From contig JAAYPJ010000006.1 in assembly GCA_012519835.1 (NCBI GenBank), positions 1-50,361 of the forward strand: DNA of 50,361 nt, written 5' to 3'. This DNA is from Clostridiales bacterium. Its GTDB lineage: Bacteria > Bacillota > Clostridia > Peptostreptococcales > Natronincolaceae. Of this stretch, positions 25,574 to 36,000 are shown one piece after another (within the stretch, counting starts at the first letter, position 1; the number at the start of each line of letters is the position of its first letter). The notes below the pieces were generated by a model that saw only the letters and a list, made by a program, of their open reading frames with translations, ran no database searches and had not been told where the DNA came from. Both the position numbers and the translations under genes were made by a program.

Positions 25574-27049
25574 CTAGGTGCCACAAAAAGTTCGATAAGG
25601 ACGGGAAGTCGGTTCAGGCAGTTCGGAATATTCGGCCTGCTCGGGGGAATGGGCATATGGATTTGAAAGAGCATCGAGAAATCGTTCCATAACACTGTAA
25701 TCCTCCTGTTCCTCTGCAGCCTCCAATGCGGCTTCTACCCTATGATTACGGGGAATCAATGCAGGATTTGAGTCTTTCATAAGTTCATGGGACAAATCTT
25801 TTGATTCTTCCTGTCTGCCGAGTCTATTTTGCCACGAGTCATACCATCCTGAAAACTCTACAGACTCAAACAAGGCTGTATCTTCAAATTCATCGAAAGT
25901 TAACGCCAAAAAGGTATTGGTATAATCGGCGCTATATTTATGCATAATTCCGAGAAGTTCCTCCATAAAGGCTCTGTCTTCCGGTTCCTCATCAAATATT
26001 CCCAATTTTGCCCTCATTCCTGACAGCCAATTGTGGTTATACAGCTTGATGAATTCTTTGATAGCGTCCTGAGAAAGCTTTATGGCCTGTTCCTTGTCAT
26101 CATGCAACAAAGGCAACAAGGTCTCAGCAAATCTGGCAAGGTTCCACAACCCGATATATGGTTGATTATTATAGGCATATCTCCCATAAACATCAATAGA
26201 ACTGAACACTGTTTTCGGATCATAGGTATCCATAAAAGCACAAGGCCCGTAATCAATGGTTTCCCCACTGATTGTCATATTATCCGTATTCATCACACCA
26301 TGAATAAAACCTACCAACTGCCATTTAGCAATCAGATCGGCTTGGCGCCTAATCGTTTCTTCAAGCAGGAAAAGATAGGGATTCTCACCAATATTATTAT
26401 CCGAAAAATGTCTTTGCAGTGTATAATCAGCTAGAGCCCTAAGATCCTCAACAGTACCCAGGTTTGTGGCATATTGGAATGTACCGACACGCAGATGACT
26501 GCCGGCTACCCGTGTTAAAATTGCTCCGGGTAATTCAGTTTCCCGAACTATCAACTCACCGGTTGTTACTACCGCCAAACTGCGAGTAGTCGCAATACCC
26601 AGAGCATGCATGGCTTCACTGATTATATATTCCCTCAACATTGGCCCCAGTGCCGCCCGTCCATCTGCATGGCGGGAATAGGGAGTCCTGCCCGATCCCT
26701 TCAGTTGAATGTCAACTCTTTCACCCTCGGGAGTGATCTGTTCTCCGATCAGCATGGCCCTGCCGTCCCCCAACACGGTAAAGTATCCGAATTGGTGCCC
26801 TGCATAAGCCTGTGCAATAGGAAGGGAGCCATCCGGGATTTGATTGCCGGCAAGTATTGCAACACCTTTTTTGCTCTGTAAATCATGAACATTCAGTCCC
26901 AGGGATTCTGCCAACGAATGATTGAGAATTATCAGTTCCGGCCGGCGTACCGGGCTTAAGTCCAGGCTTGAAAAAAATAATTCGGGCAAACGGGCGTAAC
27001 TATTCTCCAGTCTCCATCCTGATTCTGCTTTTCCTTTTAATTCCGTCAT
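25574..27049 (-). CDS. selO: SelO-family protein adenylyltransferase (YdiU/UPF0061)
   Basis: This 491-residue pseudokinase-fold protein has the family landmarks [76 protein letters not shown] and DYGPCAFMD. SelO proteins move AMP to Ser/Thr/Tyr of redox proteins. The C terminus ends FCGT, with Cys489 where eukaryotic SelO has selenocysteine. The ribosome site is AAAAGGGAG. Base composition looks visibly richer in G+C than neighbouring genes, and codon choice differs, suggesting recent transfer. Confidence 0.95.
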   Translation of the reverse strand: MTELKGKAESGWRLENSYARLPELFFSSLDLSPVRRPELIILNHSLAESLGLNVHDLQSKKGVAILAGNQIPDGSLPIAQAYAGHQFGYFTVLGDGRAMLIGEQITPEGERVDIQLKGSGRTPYSRHADGRAALGPMLREYIISEAMHALGIATTRSLAVVTTGELIVRETELPGAILTRVAGSHLRVGTFQYATNLGTVEDLRALADYTLQRHFSDNNIGENPYLFLLEETIRRQADLIAKWQLVGFIHGVMNTDNMTISGETIDYGPCAFMDTYDPKTVFSSIDVYGRYAYNNQPYIGLWNLARFAETLLPLLHDDKEQAIKLSQDAIKEFIKLYNHNWLSGMRAKLGIFDEEPEDRAFMEELLGIMHKYSADYTNTFLALTFDEFEDTALFESVEFSGWYDSWQNRLGRQEESKDLSHELMKDSNPALIPRNHRVEAALEAAEEQEDYSVMERFLDALSNPYAHSPEQAEYSELPEPTSRPYRTFCGT

Positions 27050-27174
27050 TATATATCTCCCTTTTGTATTTTTTCGTACTATATTTAGTATCTATTTTTA
27101 TCATTTGTTTTATACACCGGGCAAGGAAAATAACAGGGATACAAAAATGCCCCATATTCTCCACTAAACAGCTA

Positions 27175-27196
27175 AGGGGCGATTAAAATCGCCCCT
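27175..27196. repeat. Palindromic hairpin AGGGGCGATT
   Basis: AGGGGCGATT pairs with AATCGCCCCT around two bases. No T tract follows on the minus strand, but the stem is strong and lies after the DUF5320-type gene, so it may stop transcription or protect a 3' end. It directly adjoins the octamer repeat at 27198-27266. It resembles a palindrome dispersed in many bacterial genomes. Confidence 0.6.
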
Positions 27197-27197
27197 A

Positions 27198-27266
27198 CCT
27201 GATCAACTGACCAATCGGCCAACTGTCCAACTATCAAACCCGACCACCTGACCAACCGATTAATTG
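27198..27266. repeat. Degenerate octamer tandem repeat
   Basis: Variants of CCAACTGA (TCAACTGA, CCAATCGG, CCAACTGT, CCAACTAT, CCACCTGA, CCAACCGA) run in tandem just after the stop of the DUF5320-type gene. This is the same family as 12555-12626. Confidence 0.65.
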
Positions 27267-27268
27267 TA

Positions 27269-27562
27269 TCAATCTTCTAATTGCTTATCAATGGCTTCAA
27301 GCTGCTTTTTAAGAAAATCTTTTCGCTCACGGAGCAATTCTTTTTGTGTTTCGGGGGAATCTTGACCTGCGACAAAAAACCTACCGAGACCACGCCCGAA
27401 ACCGCGTCCAAAACCGAATCCAAAGCCACGTCTGCAAGCAAATCCTAGTCTCCTTCCAAAACCGGTACCATAACCTGCTGTGCTTGTACCTGTGCAATAT
27501 CCTTGACCTCTTCCTGTCATTGATCCGGCACCCATTGGACCTGTTCCATCTCCACCCGGCAT
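27269..27562 (-). CDS. Small Gly/Arg/Phe-rich DUF5320-type protein
   Basis: This protein of about 97 residues begins MPGGDGTGPMGAGSMTGRGQGYC, the typical start of DUF5320-like proteins of anaerobes. A Gly/Phe/Arg-rich centre with repeats of the form GFGRG follows (about 35-60). The C-terminal third is charged and probably coiled-coil. The frame opens at 27592, but GGGAGGTGAAACTT precedes the ATG at 27562. Function is unknown; relatives are often found near metal- or redox-cofactor genes. The promoter carries palindromic operators, so it is probably repressed by a dedicated regulator. Confidence 0.82.
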   Translation of the reverse strand: MPGGDGTGPMGAGSMTGRGQGYCTGTSTAGYGTGFGRRLGFACRRGFGFGFGRGFGRGLGRFFVAGQDSPETQKELLRERKDFLKKQLEAIDKQLED

Positions 27563-27586
27563 AAGTTTCACCTCCCTATGGACTTG

Positions 27587-27677
27587 CAACATATATCATA
27601 TACAGTTTCTTATTATGTTTAATTTGTGACATATGTCATCTATAATTCTTATTATACTCAATTAATGACATATGTCA
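27587..27677 (-). promoter_or_regulatory. Three evenly spaced TGACATATGTCA-type operators
   Basis: Two perfect 12-bp palindromes TGACATATGTCA lie at 27627-27638 and 27666-27677. A degenerate third, CAACATATATCA, lies at 27587-27598. Starts are 39-40 bp apart. The far copy overlaps the -35, and the middle one lies just beyond the expected start point. The layout suggests a dimeric repressor controlling the DUF5320-type gene; no regulator gene is adjacent. Confidence 0.7.
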
Positions 27678-27678
27678 A
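27651..27678 (-). promoter_or_regulatory. Promoter of the DUF5320-type gene
   Basis: The minus strand has a perfect TTGACA (27673-27678), a 16-bp spacer and a perfect TATAAT (27651-27656). The -35 overlaps one operator palindrome. Confidence 0.85.
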
Positions 27679-27966
27679 TATCTATATTATTAAATCTTTT
27701 CGAAATTTTATACCGGATATAGATAAAGAATAAAACAGATAGGCTTGAATTTTTCAAACTTATCCATGTGCGGCAAGCCTGATCCCATATATTACTGATT
27801 TCTTTTAAAAACATATTCATTATTATGACATCATCTTTAACTGAGCCATAATACAGTTTCCAATTTCCTGTATTTTATATTGGCAAATTGAGTCGAATGG
27901 AATTGTTTATCCCTGGTTCTACACTAGTTTACTTTTATTCTGACAACATTTGTTGTGTGATTTGTG
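27679..27966. other. AT-rich non-coding gap
   Basis: This is the rest of the divergent gap between the DUF5320-type gene and the GerMN-type gene. No convincing gene, RNA family or strong hairpin was seen. A short TTTGAAAAATTCAAGCC-like stretch and scattered AT-rich tracts are present but not interpretable. Confidence 0.5.
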
Positions 27967-27995
27967 TTTACGGAGTTAACCATATGTCCTATAAT
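27967..27995 (+). promoter_or_regulatory. Candidate promoter of the GerMN-type gene
   Basis: TTTACG (27967-27972), 17 bp, then a perfect TATAAT (27990-27995), about 85 bp before the start codon. Confidence 0.65.
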
Positions 27996-28082
27996 GAAGG
28001 TGTGACCAAGGTTAGCCTAAAACAAAATCCGATATTATTAATTATAGGATAATTCAAGACAGGTTGGATTGGAGCTGGTTGA

Positions 28083-29438
28083 ATGTTTCGTGGAATAAAA
28101 AATATCTTTATAATTCTGTTAATAGGTATACTTGCATCCGGAATACCGATTTATGCAGGCAACATCAGTATAAATGTTTTTGCACCCGATATCGTTTCTA
28201 CCGGAGATATTATCACCGTTACAACTGAACAAAAAATAATTACTCCTAATCATGTACAAATTAAATTCGGATTTTCCCCAAAATCCAAAACAAATCATTC
28301 TGTCTTTTTCTTTGACGAATTTAATCCGTTCACCGTCGAATTGTCATCTAATAATGAAAAAATTTCAGGTCTGTCCTTAGATAAATTAATATCTTCAGGT
28401 AATTATAAAGCGATGGAATTTTATAATAATGATATTAAATATGTTACATTTGAATTTAAACAGAAGGAACTGAATTTACCCGACGGATCCTACAACTTAA
28501 AAATTGTACCTAATATTAAGGATAAAAAGACAGATATTACGAATTGTGAATTTCGTATTGATTTTAACACGAAGGCGAGCTACGTTGAAGCTGTCCCGTC
28601 TGTTAAAAATAGAGAAATGGCTCTGACCCTTTTTTTTCCGGATAACGAATTCAACCACCTAATACCTGTTACCCGAATTGTGAGGTCTAATGCATATCCC
28701 CTCACCACAACCATCAGAAATATTGAACAGGGCCCAAGTGAGGATCTGGGGCTACCGACAGTTTCCCCCATTCCGATAGGGGGCTCCGCCGGGAAAATTG
28801 GCGATACCGCTCATGTCAGGTTACCAAAAAACATCAGCGAATTCGATCACGGTTCTGCAAGGGCTACTACTGCGATAAACAGTCTTGTGAGATCCCTTCT
28901 CTCATCCGGAGGGGTTTCTAAGGTACAATTCTATCTAACAGGTCAACACCCGAACGATCCTTTTCACGGTATAGATATGGATAAACCGTTTTCCCGAACA
29001 AACAGTCCCGAAATCTATACGGCTTATATAACAGATACCGATAGATTTTTGTTGGAACCAATTCCCCTTGATATGTTCAATAATCGACATGATAACAATA
29101 TTGAAACAATGTTCGACGCGATGAAATTTAAGGCAGCGCCTGAAATTTATAATGCCAAAAGGCATCCTGTCGTGCCTGCTAATGTTAAACTGTTGGATTA
29201 TAATATTAGCAATGGAACACTCACTCTAATTTTAAATAAAGATTTTATAAAAGCCTATGAACGTAATCCGAATCGTCATAAAATGATGGTTGACGGGATT
29301 GTATTTACCTTTATGTCCCTAGAAAATGTAAATTCTGTTGATATAAAAATAAAACCCGATTCTGCGAATTCCGAAAACGGGCAATTGTTGGATTATGATT
29401 TTACCATGCCAATTTACATCAATCCGGAGAAAAAATAA
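28083..29438 (+). CDS. Secreted GerMN-domain protein
   Basis: This 451-residue protein has a signal peptide (about 1-25, hydrophobic core IFIILLIGILASGIP, likely cut near YAG). An N-terminal beta-rich region (about 26-175) is not assigned. Two regions look GerMN-like: about 185-310, with a long insertion and ATTAINSLVRSLL, and about 360-450, where LLDYNISNGTLTLILNKDF and MMVDGIVFTFMSLENVNSVDI match the usual strand-helix pattern. GerMN modules occur in sporulation and cell-envelope proteins. It would act outside the membrane. The ribosome site is GGAG, eight bases before the ATG. No lipobox cysteine is seen. Confidence 0.75.
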   Translation: MFRGIKNIFIILLIGILASGIPIYAGNISINVFAPDIVSTGDIITVTTEQKIITPNHVQIKFGFSPKSKTNHSVFFFDEFNPFTVELSSNNEKISGLSLDKLISSGNYKAMEFYNNDIKYVTFEFKQKELNLPDGSYNLKIVPNIKDKKTDITNCEFRIDFNTKASYVEAVPSVKNREMALTLFFPDNEFNHLIPVTRIVRSNAYPLTTTIRNIEQGPSEDLGLPTVSPIPIGGSAGKIGDTAHVRLPKNISEFDHGSARATTAINSLVRSLLSSGGVSKVQFYLTGQHPNDPFHGIDMDKPFSRTNSPEIYTAYITDTDRFLLEPIPLDMFNNRHDNNIETMFDAMKFKAAPEIYNAKRHPVVPANVKLLDYNISNGTLTLILNKDFIKAYERNPNRHKMMVDGIVFTFMSLENVNSVDIKIKPDSANSENGQLLDYDFTMPIYINPEKK

Positions 29439-29459
29439 CTGTTTGAACCGGATCTGCAT

Positions 29460-29855
29460 TTATTTTCTGAAATAAAACCACATATTTCCTTCAACTAATA
29501 TCCTTCTGAACCTGTTTTTTATAACGTTGATAAATGAAGTTCTGGTAATTGGTAAAACCAAAAAAAATCCGAGGGCATCGGTTATCAGTCCGGGAGCTAA
29601 CAAAAAAGCACCCCCCAGAATAACACATAATCCCCCCAAAAGCTCATCTGCCGGCATCCTTCCTTGGCTTATATCAAATTTTATCCTTGAAATAATATGC
29701 CTGCCTTCCCTCTTAGCAAGGTAGGCCCCTGCAAAACCTGTTACAATCACAATGGCCAGGGTGTATTTAAAACCTATATGGCCGCCTATTTTTAATAATA
29801 TGGCAAAATCTATGAAAGGTAGCAAGGTAAATAGTAAAATTAATCTAAGTAACAT
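29460..29855 (-). CDS. FxsA-family membrane protein
   Basis: This 131-residue integral membrane protein has three or four hydrophobic helices. It shows the family start LLFTLLPFIDFAILLKIGG, the segment GFAGAYLAKREG, and GALLLAPGLITDALGFFL-like residues (here with GGAFLLAPG). FxsA of E. coli limits phage F exclusion; the normal role is unknown. The ribosome site is AGGGGTGAA. It is the last gene of the dnaE-pfkA-pyk series, after a 136-bp gap that holds two dispersed repeats, so co-transcription is uncertain. Confidence 0.88.
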   Translation of the reverse strand: MLLRLILLFTLLPFIDFAILLKIGGHIGFKYTLAIVIVTGFAGAYLAKREGRHIISRIKFDISQGRMPADELLGGLCVILGGAFLLAPGLITDALGFFLVLPITRTSFINVIKNRFRRILVEGNMWFYFRK

Positions 29856-29875
29856 TTCTTCACCCCTAAAATATA

Positions 29876-29983
29876 GATCCCTCGCAGGTCAAAACTATGC
29901 TGCCCGTCTCGGGATGACAAAAATCCTGGAGTATGGATCTTTCGCGGGCCAAGGCTATACTATCCATCTTGGGATAACAAAAT
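29876..29983. repeat. Two tandem copies of the dispersed 45-bp repeat
   Basis: Copy 1 (from 29876) starts GATCCCTCGCAGGTCAAA and ends CTCGGGATGACAAAAA. Copy 2 (from 29936) starts GATCTTTCGCGGGCCAAG and ends CTTGGGATAACAAAA. Both lie between pyk and fxsA in the same direction as the other copies. Confidence 0.75.
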
Positions 29984-29991
29984 GGTTCATT

Positions 29992-31746
29992 CTAAAATAC
30001 TCTGGCCCTGCCTCTGTAAACCAAGCCCCCTTTGGCATCTATTGTGATTATCTCTCCGTCACTCAGTTTTTTAGTTGCCATATATGCGCCGACTAATGTT
30101 GTTTTGCGTAGATTTAAGCCTACAATAGCTCCGTGGCTTGTCAGGCCACTTTCCTCCGTAATTATAGCAGATGCTTTTTCCATAAGCGGAACCAGTTCCT
30201 TGTCGGTATGTTTTGTCACTAAGATGTCCCCGTCTTTTACCTTATTATAATCATCACTGTCTTTTATAATAACCACTTTTCCCGTAATGGATTCATTTCC
30301 TATTGCTGTTCCGAATAAGACCACTTCCCCCACAGTATGAACCTTAATTAGGTTCGTGGTACCTGATGCCCCTACAGGCACCCCGGCCGTGATTACTACA
30401 AGATCCCCGCTATTGATAAGCCCGGCTTTTAAGGCTTTATCCACAGATACTGCTATTATTTCATCAGTAGAATGAAGCTGTTTGGTCAGCACGGTATGCA
30501 CACCCCAACTTAAGGACAGTCTTCTTCTGACATGTTCACTGGTTACAACTGCAATAATTATTACTGCAGGCCTGAATTTGGATACCATCCTGGCGGTAAA
30601 CCCGGTGGCTGTAGCCGTCAGAATAGCTGATGCGCCCAGGTCTGCGGCTATCCTGCATGTTGCATAACTGATGGCATCGGTTACCAGTGTTTCCTTTTCA
30701 ACGGCTTTAACTCTTAACAAACCCTCATAATCGATAGCCATCTCTGCACGTTTGGCAATATCGCTCATAATTTTTACCGCTTCCACAGGATATTTGCCTG
30801 CAGCCGTCTCTCCGGACAACATAATAGCATCTGTGCCGTCAAATATGGCATTTGCAACGTCTGTTACCTCCGCACGGGTCGGCCTGGGATTTCTTATCAT
30901 AGAATCCAACATCTGGGTTGCAGTAATGACAGGTTTGCCGGCCTTATTGCATTTTTTAATTATTTCCTTCTGTGCCAACGGAATTTCTTCTGTAGGAATT
31001 TCTACACCCAAATCTCCCCTCGCTATCATTATTCCATCAGACATTTTGATAATTTCATCTATATTATCCAAACCTTCTTGGTTTTCGATTTTAGAAATAA
31101 TTTGAATATGATGCACATCATTATCTTCCAAAATTTCTCTGATAGCCAGAACATCGGAGGCTTTCCTGATAAAGGAAGCAGCAATAAAATCCACGTCCTT
31201 TTCTATACCGAATTTGATATCAAGTCTATCCTTTTCGGTAACGGCAGGCAGATTGAGCTTTACCCCGGGCACATTAACACCTTTATTATTTGATATGACC
31301 CCGCCATTTTCGACTATACATTCAATGTCCGTATCACTGACGATTTTTCTAATCCGAAGCCCTACCAATCCGTCATCTATTAAGATAGTGTCCCCCTCAT
31401 CCACATCTTCAGGAAGCCCATCATAGCTTATATTACATATTGTATTGTCCCCCAAAACATCTCTTGTAGTAATCGTAAAGCTCTGTCCCTCTACAAGCTC
31501 CACTTCACCATCCTTAAATTTTCCGGTCCTGATCTCCGAACCTTTGGTATCTAATAAGATGGCCACAGATTTATCCAGTCCCCACCTTACTTCTTTTATT
31601 GTATTTATTCTTTGTTCGTGTTCCTCATGATTTCCATGTGAAAAATTGAGTCTGGCAACATCCAGTCCGTTTATTACAAGCTGTTCAAATACATCTTTTG
31701 ACTCACTTGCAGGACCGATGGTACATACAATTTTTGTCTTTTTCAT
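29992..31746 (-). CDS. pyk: Pyruvate kinase with C-terminal PEP-utilizer domain
   Basis: This 584-residue glycolytic enzyme makes pyruvate and ATP from phosphoenolpyruvate. It shows TKIVCTIGPAS, ARLNFSHG, LLDTKGSEIRTG, the signature MIARGDLGVEIPTEE and ATQMLDSMIRNPRPTRAE. The extra C-terminal domain (about 475-584) carries TSHGAIVG, with His538 where PEP synthases keep the phospho-histidine; this form is typical of Bacillus and many Clostridia. It lies 31 bp after pfkA and is probably co-transcribed. The ribosome site is GGGGGGTA. Confidence 0.97.
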   Translation of the reverse strand: MKKTKIVCTIGPASESKDVFEQLVINGLDVARLNFSHGNHEEHEQRINTIKEVRWGLDKSVAILLDTKGSEIRTGKFKDGEVELVEGQSFTITTRDVLGDNTICNISYDGLPEDVDEGDTILIDDGLVGLRIRKIVSDTDIECIVENGGVISNNKGVNVPGVKLNLPAVTEKDRLDIKFGIEKDVDFIAASFIRKASDVLAIREILEDNDVHHIQIISKIENQEGLDNIDEIIKMSDGIMIARGDLGVEIPTEEIPLAQKEIIKKCNKAGKPVITATQMLDSMIRNPRPTRAEVTDVANAIFDGTDAIMLSGETAAGKYPVEAVKIMSDIAKRAEMAIDYEGLLRVKAVEKETLVTDAISYATCRIAADLGASAILTATATGFTARMVSKFRPAVIIIAVVTSEHVRRRLSLSWGVHTVLTKQLHSTDEIIAVSVDKALKAGLINSGDLVVITAGVPVGASGTTNLIKVHTVGEVVLFGTAIGNESITGKVVIIKDSDDYNKVKDGDILVTKHTDKELVPLMEKASAIITEESGLTSHGAIVGLNLRKTTLVGAYMATKKLSDGEIITIDAKGGLVYRGRARVF

Positions 31747-31777
31747 CCAAATACCCCCCGATCAGGCAATATATCAA

Positions 31778-32737
31778 TCAAATTGATAATACATTTGCCA
31801 ATTCATAACTGTCAATATCAAAGGTACATCCCACACTTAATGCCTTGTCCAAATCCATATCAATGATATCTTTACCTTTTATCCCTACTGCCTTGTTTGC
31901 AGCCCCCTGTATTAATAACTCCACAGCCCTCGCCCCCATCTTACTGGCCAGAATTCTATCAAAAGCTGTTGGGCTGCCACCCCTTTGAATATGACCTAAT
32001 ATAGTGGCTCTTGTTTCAATACCTGTTTTTTCCGTAATTTCATTGCTTATTCTGATAGGATCCGCGACACCCTCGGTTAAAATGATTATACTATGCAATT
32101 TACCTCTATTTCTTCCCCTCAGAAGTTTTCTGCATACCTCATCAATATCAAAATCCATTTCCGGTAAAATAATACTTTCCGCTCCGCTGGCAAGCCCGGC
32201 ATATAGGGCTATATTTCCACAATCACGCCCCATAACCTCGATTATGTTAGCTCTCCCATGAGATATTGAGGTCTCTCTTATATTACTGATAGCATCCACC
32301 ACTGTATTTACCGATGTATCAAAACCGATTGTATAGTCGGTATACCCTAAATCATTATCTATGGTTCCGGGAACGCCAATCGTAGGCACTCCTAAGGAAT
32401 TTAAGGTCCTTGCGGCCCGCAGAGAACCGCCTCCACCGATCACCACTATTCCATTTATACCTAAAACCTCAATTACGTTCATAGCCCTTTTTTGTCCCTT
32501 TTCAGTCTTGAATTCTTCACATCTGGTTGTTTTTAAAATGGTTCCACCTCTATGAATAATGTCCGCTACGGAAGACAGGTTCATCTCCTCAATCTGCGCG
32601 TTGATTAAACCGGTAAAACCGTCCTCTACTGATAAAACCTCGGCATGATTATAAATACCGCTCCTTACGACCGCACGTATGGCTGCGTTCATCCCGGGTG
32701 CATCCCCGCCGCTGGTTAACACGGCAATCTTTTTCAA
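31778..32737 (-). CDS. pfkA: ATP-dependent 6-phosphofructokinase
   Basis: This 319-residue enzyme phosphorylates fructose 6-phosphate. It has [19 protein letters not shown] at the N terminus, [11 protein letters not shown], the catalytic [22 protein letters not shown] and [15 protein letters not shown] Gly in GGGGS and the length fit the ATP-dependent bacterial allosteric form. The start is TTG at 32737 behind GAGGGGGTC. It lies 27 bp after the small protein gene and 31 bp before pyk. Confidence 0.97.
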   Translation of the reverse strand: MKKIAVLTSGGDAPGMNAAIRAVVRSGIYNHAEVLSVEDGFTGLINAQIEEMNLSSVADIIHRGGTILKTTRCEEFKTEKGQKRAMNVIEVLGINGIVVIGGGGSLRAARTLNSLGVPTIGVPGTIDNDLGYTDYTIGFDTSVNTVVDAISNIRETSISHGRANIIEVMGRDCGNIALYAGLASGAESIILPEMDFDIDEVCRKLLRGRNRGKLHSIIILTEGVADPIRISNEITEKTGIETRATILGHIQRGGSPTAFDRILASKMGARAVELLIQGAANKAVGIKGKDIIDMDLDKALSVGCTFDIDSYELANVLSI

Positions 32738-32764
32738 AATCTGACCCCCTCTCCCACATTTATG

Positions 32765-32956
32765 TTAAAACCCAAGATTGAGCAGGGTCGCGTGACATTC
32801 TTCTGCTTCCTCCCTGGGTACCAGTATCTCACAAGTCCCTTCTTTATTGTTTTTACTGATCGGTTTAATTTTTACCAAGAAGCCTTCTGCTGCTAATACC
32901 TCCTTTATATCGTTCGCATGTTGACGTGTATTAGAAATGTATACGACTATCCACAT
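32765..32956 (-). CDS. Small conserved protein, DUF2007-like
   Basis: This 63-residue protein has the pattern beta-helix-beta-beta-helix: WIVVYISN, a helix HANDIKEVLAAEG, LVKIKPI, CEILVPREEAEECHATL. It resembles small 'putative signal transducing' (DUF2007-like) proteins that are often found between dnaE and pfkA in Clostridia. No catalytic motif is visible. A ribosome site GGGGAGG lies seven bases before the ATG. It is probably the first gene of a pfkA-pyk transcript. Function is unknown. Confidence 0.75.
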   Translation of the reverse strand: MWIVVYISNTRQHANDIKEVLAAEGFLVKIKPISKNNKEGTCEILVPREEAEECHATLLNLGF

Positions 32957-33060
32957 TTTTAGGCCTCCCCAACAGTTTCAATATAGTATAAAAATAGTTT
33001 TGTTTTACTTCATAATTATAACATATACTAATTCCTTTGTTATATAGTAATATCCCAAAA

Positions 33061-36000
33061 TTAAACTACCTTTATGTTTTCGGCTCCAAAAAATTTAAAC
33101 AATTTATTTATCAATTCATCATCCAGCTTGACCCATAATTCTTTATCAGCCTTGAGCTTTTCTTCGCTTTCCTCTATATATATTATTATAGGCGTATTAC
33201 CGCCATGTTGCTTAAAAATCGGTTTCGTCCTTTCAATTAAATGCCAATCCCTTTTAGTTTTAATCTTGATATATAGCTTTTTGTTTTTCTTTGCATCTGA
33301 GTCTTTTAATTCATTTCCCGGAATCTTTAATAGAGGACTTATTACATTGACTAAAATTTTGGGTTGTTCTTCCTCCTTGATATTTAATACCCCCTCCAAA
33401 ACTACAAAATTGTCCTCATGTATAAGGCTATTATAATATTTGTAGGTTTTTGGGAATATAATACACTCCATGCTTCCAAACAAATCTTCCAGGGTTATAA
33501 AAGCCATCATTTGGTTGTTTCTTGTAATTTTAATATTTACTTTTGTGATCATTCCACCCACTATTATAGATTGTCCATCCCTTAACGCGGATTCATTATC
33601 ATCTGCCTCTGAAAGTTCATTGCTATTAACAGTAACAATATGTTTCAATTCCTTCTCAAATTCCGATAGGGGATGCCCGCTGATATAAAATCCTACAGCA
33701 TCTTTTTCCATATCTAACTTTATTCTTTCATTAAATTCTTGTATATCAGGAAAATTGAAGTAATTTACCGAAACATCGATTTCATCATTTGTCTGAAAAA
33801 AATCCATCTGTCCTTCTATTTTTTTTCGCCTTTCCTGCTGTATACCGTCAATAATTATCTCGTAACTTGACAGTAATTGGGCACGGTTTGCACCTAAACA
33901 GTCCAGTGCCCCACATTTAATTAAACCTTCCACAGCTCTTTTATTTATATCCTTAGATTCCATCCTTTGACAAAAATCCAAAAAACTTGTGAATTCCCCC
34001 CTACTTTCCCTGTTCTTCACCAGATTATCTATCATGCCTATGCCTACATTTTTAACTGCACCCAGGGCAAATCTTATGCTCCCGTTTTCAACGGCAAACT
34101 TGCTAAAACTTTTGTTAACATTTGGCGGCAATATTTCTATTCCCTGTCTCTTACAATCTTGGATATATTGCACTATTTTTGACGTGCTTTCCATAACACT
34201 GGTCATAAGGGCTGCCATAAATTCTACTTTATAATAGCATTTTAAATATGCCGTCTGGTATGCCAACACCGCATATGCGGCACCGTGTGATTTGTTAAAT
34301 GCATATTTAGCAAATTCCAGCATTTCGTCATATAATTTATCCCCAATATGTTCAGGCACACCATTTCTTATACATCCGGGGATTTCTATCTCACCTTTGT
34401 CATCGATTATTCCATATATAAAGTTTTTCCTTTCCTGTTCCATTATATCCATCTGTTTTTTGCCCATCGCACGTCTTACAAGATCCGATCTGCCATAGCT
34501 GTACCCTGCCAAATCCCTCACTATCTGCATAACCTGCTCCTGATATACCAGACATCCATAGGTTACATTTAATATGGGTCTCAGACTTTCATGCATATAT
34601 TCTATGTTTTGGGGGTTGTTTTTATTTTCAATGTATCTGGGTATTGAATCCATTGGACCCGGACGATATAAAGAAATGCCTGCAATAATATCTTCGAAGC
34701 AATCGGGTTTTAGTTCTTTCAAAAATTGGGTCATCCCGGTACCTTCGAGTTGGAATACGCCCAATGTTTCACCCCTACCAACCAATTCATAAACATTTTT
34801 ATCTTCATAATTACAGTTAGAAAAATCTATTTTTACATCGTGATTCTTTTCAACAAGTTCCAGAGTATCTTCAATTACAGTTAAAGTTCTCAGCCCCAGA
34901 AAGTCCATTTTCAGTAACCCGAGTTCTTCCAGAGTACCCATAGCAAATTGGGTTGTAATATTATTATCATGCACATACAGAGGCACATGTTCCTTCAGAG
35001 ATTTTTTAGATATCACTACTCCCGCCGCATGGGTGGATGCATGTCTCGGTAATCCTTCCAGCCTTTTCGCCATGTCTATCAGATATTTTGCTTCCGTGTT
35101 TTCCTTGTATGTTTTTCCGAATTCCGGGCTCATGTTGAGTGCTTTATCTATTGTCATCCCCATAGAAAAAGGAATTTGTTTGGCTATCTTGTCCACCTCG
35201 TTGTATGGCATATCAATAACCCTGCCCACATCCCTGATAGCTGCCCTCGCCGCCATGGTTCCAAATGTAATTATTTGTGCCACCTTATCCTCGCCGTATT
35301 TTCGTTTTACATAATCTATAACTTCTTCCCGCCTTTCATAACAAAAATCTATGTCTATATCGGGAAGAGATATTCTTTCCGGGTTTAAAAAACGTTCAAA
35401 AATAAGATTGTATTTGATGGGATCTATATCCGTTATACCCAAAACATAAGCAACAATACTCCCGGCAGCACTGCCTCTGCCCGGCCCTACCGGTATTTTG
35501 TTGTCTTTTGCATATTTAATAAAATCCCAAACTATAAGAAAGTACCCTATATAGCCCATGCTTTCAATTACAGAAAGCTCCATATTCAGCCTGTCTTTTA
35601 AATTTTCCGTTACAGGATTATATCGCCTGTTTAGACCCTCAAAACAGATCCTTTTCAGATAATCCAATTTTGATGTATCATGAGGCACTTCATATTCCGG
35701 TAAATGTATTGTATCGAAATCAAAATCCACATTACACTGCTCTGCAATTTTCACCGTATTCGATATGGCCTCAGGAGCAAATGCAAAAATTTGTTCCATC
35801 TCCTCCGAAGATTTCAGATAAAATTCATCATTGGGAAATTTCATGCGATCTGTATCTTCTTTTATTTTCCCTGTCTGTATACAGAGCAAAATATCATGTA
35901 CCTCAGCATCCTCCCTGTTCATATAATGAACATCATTAGTAGCTACCAAAGGTATATCCAGTTCTTTGCCCAGTTTAATTAACTGCAGATTTACTTTCTT

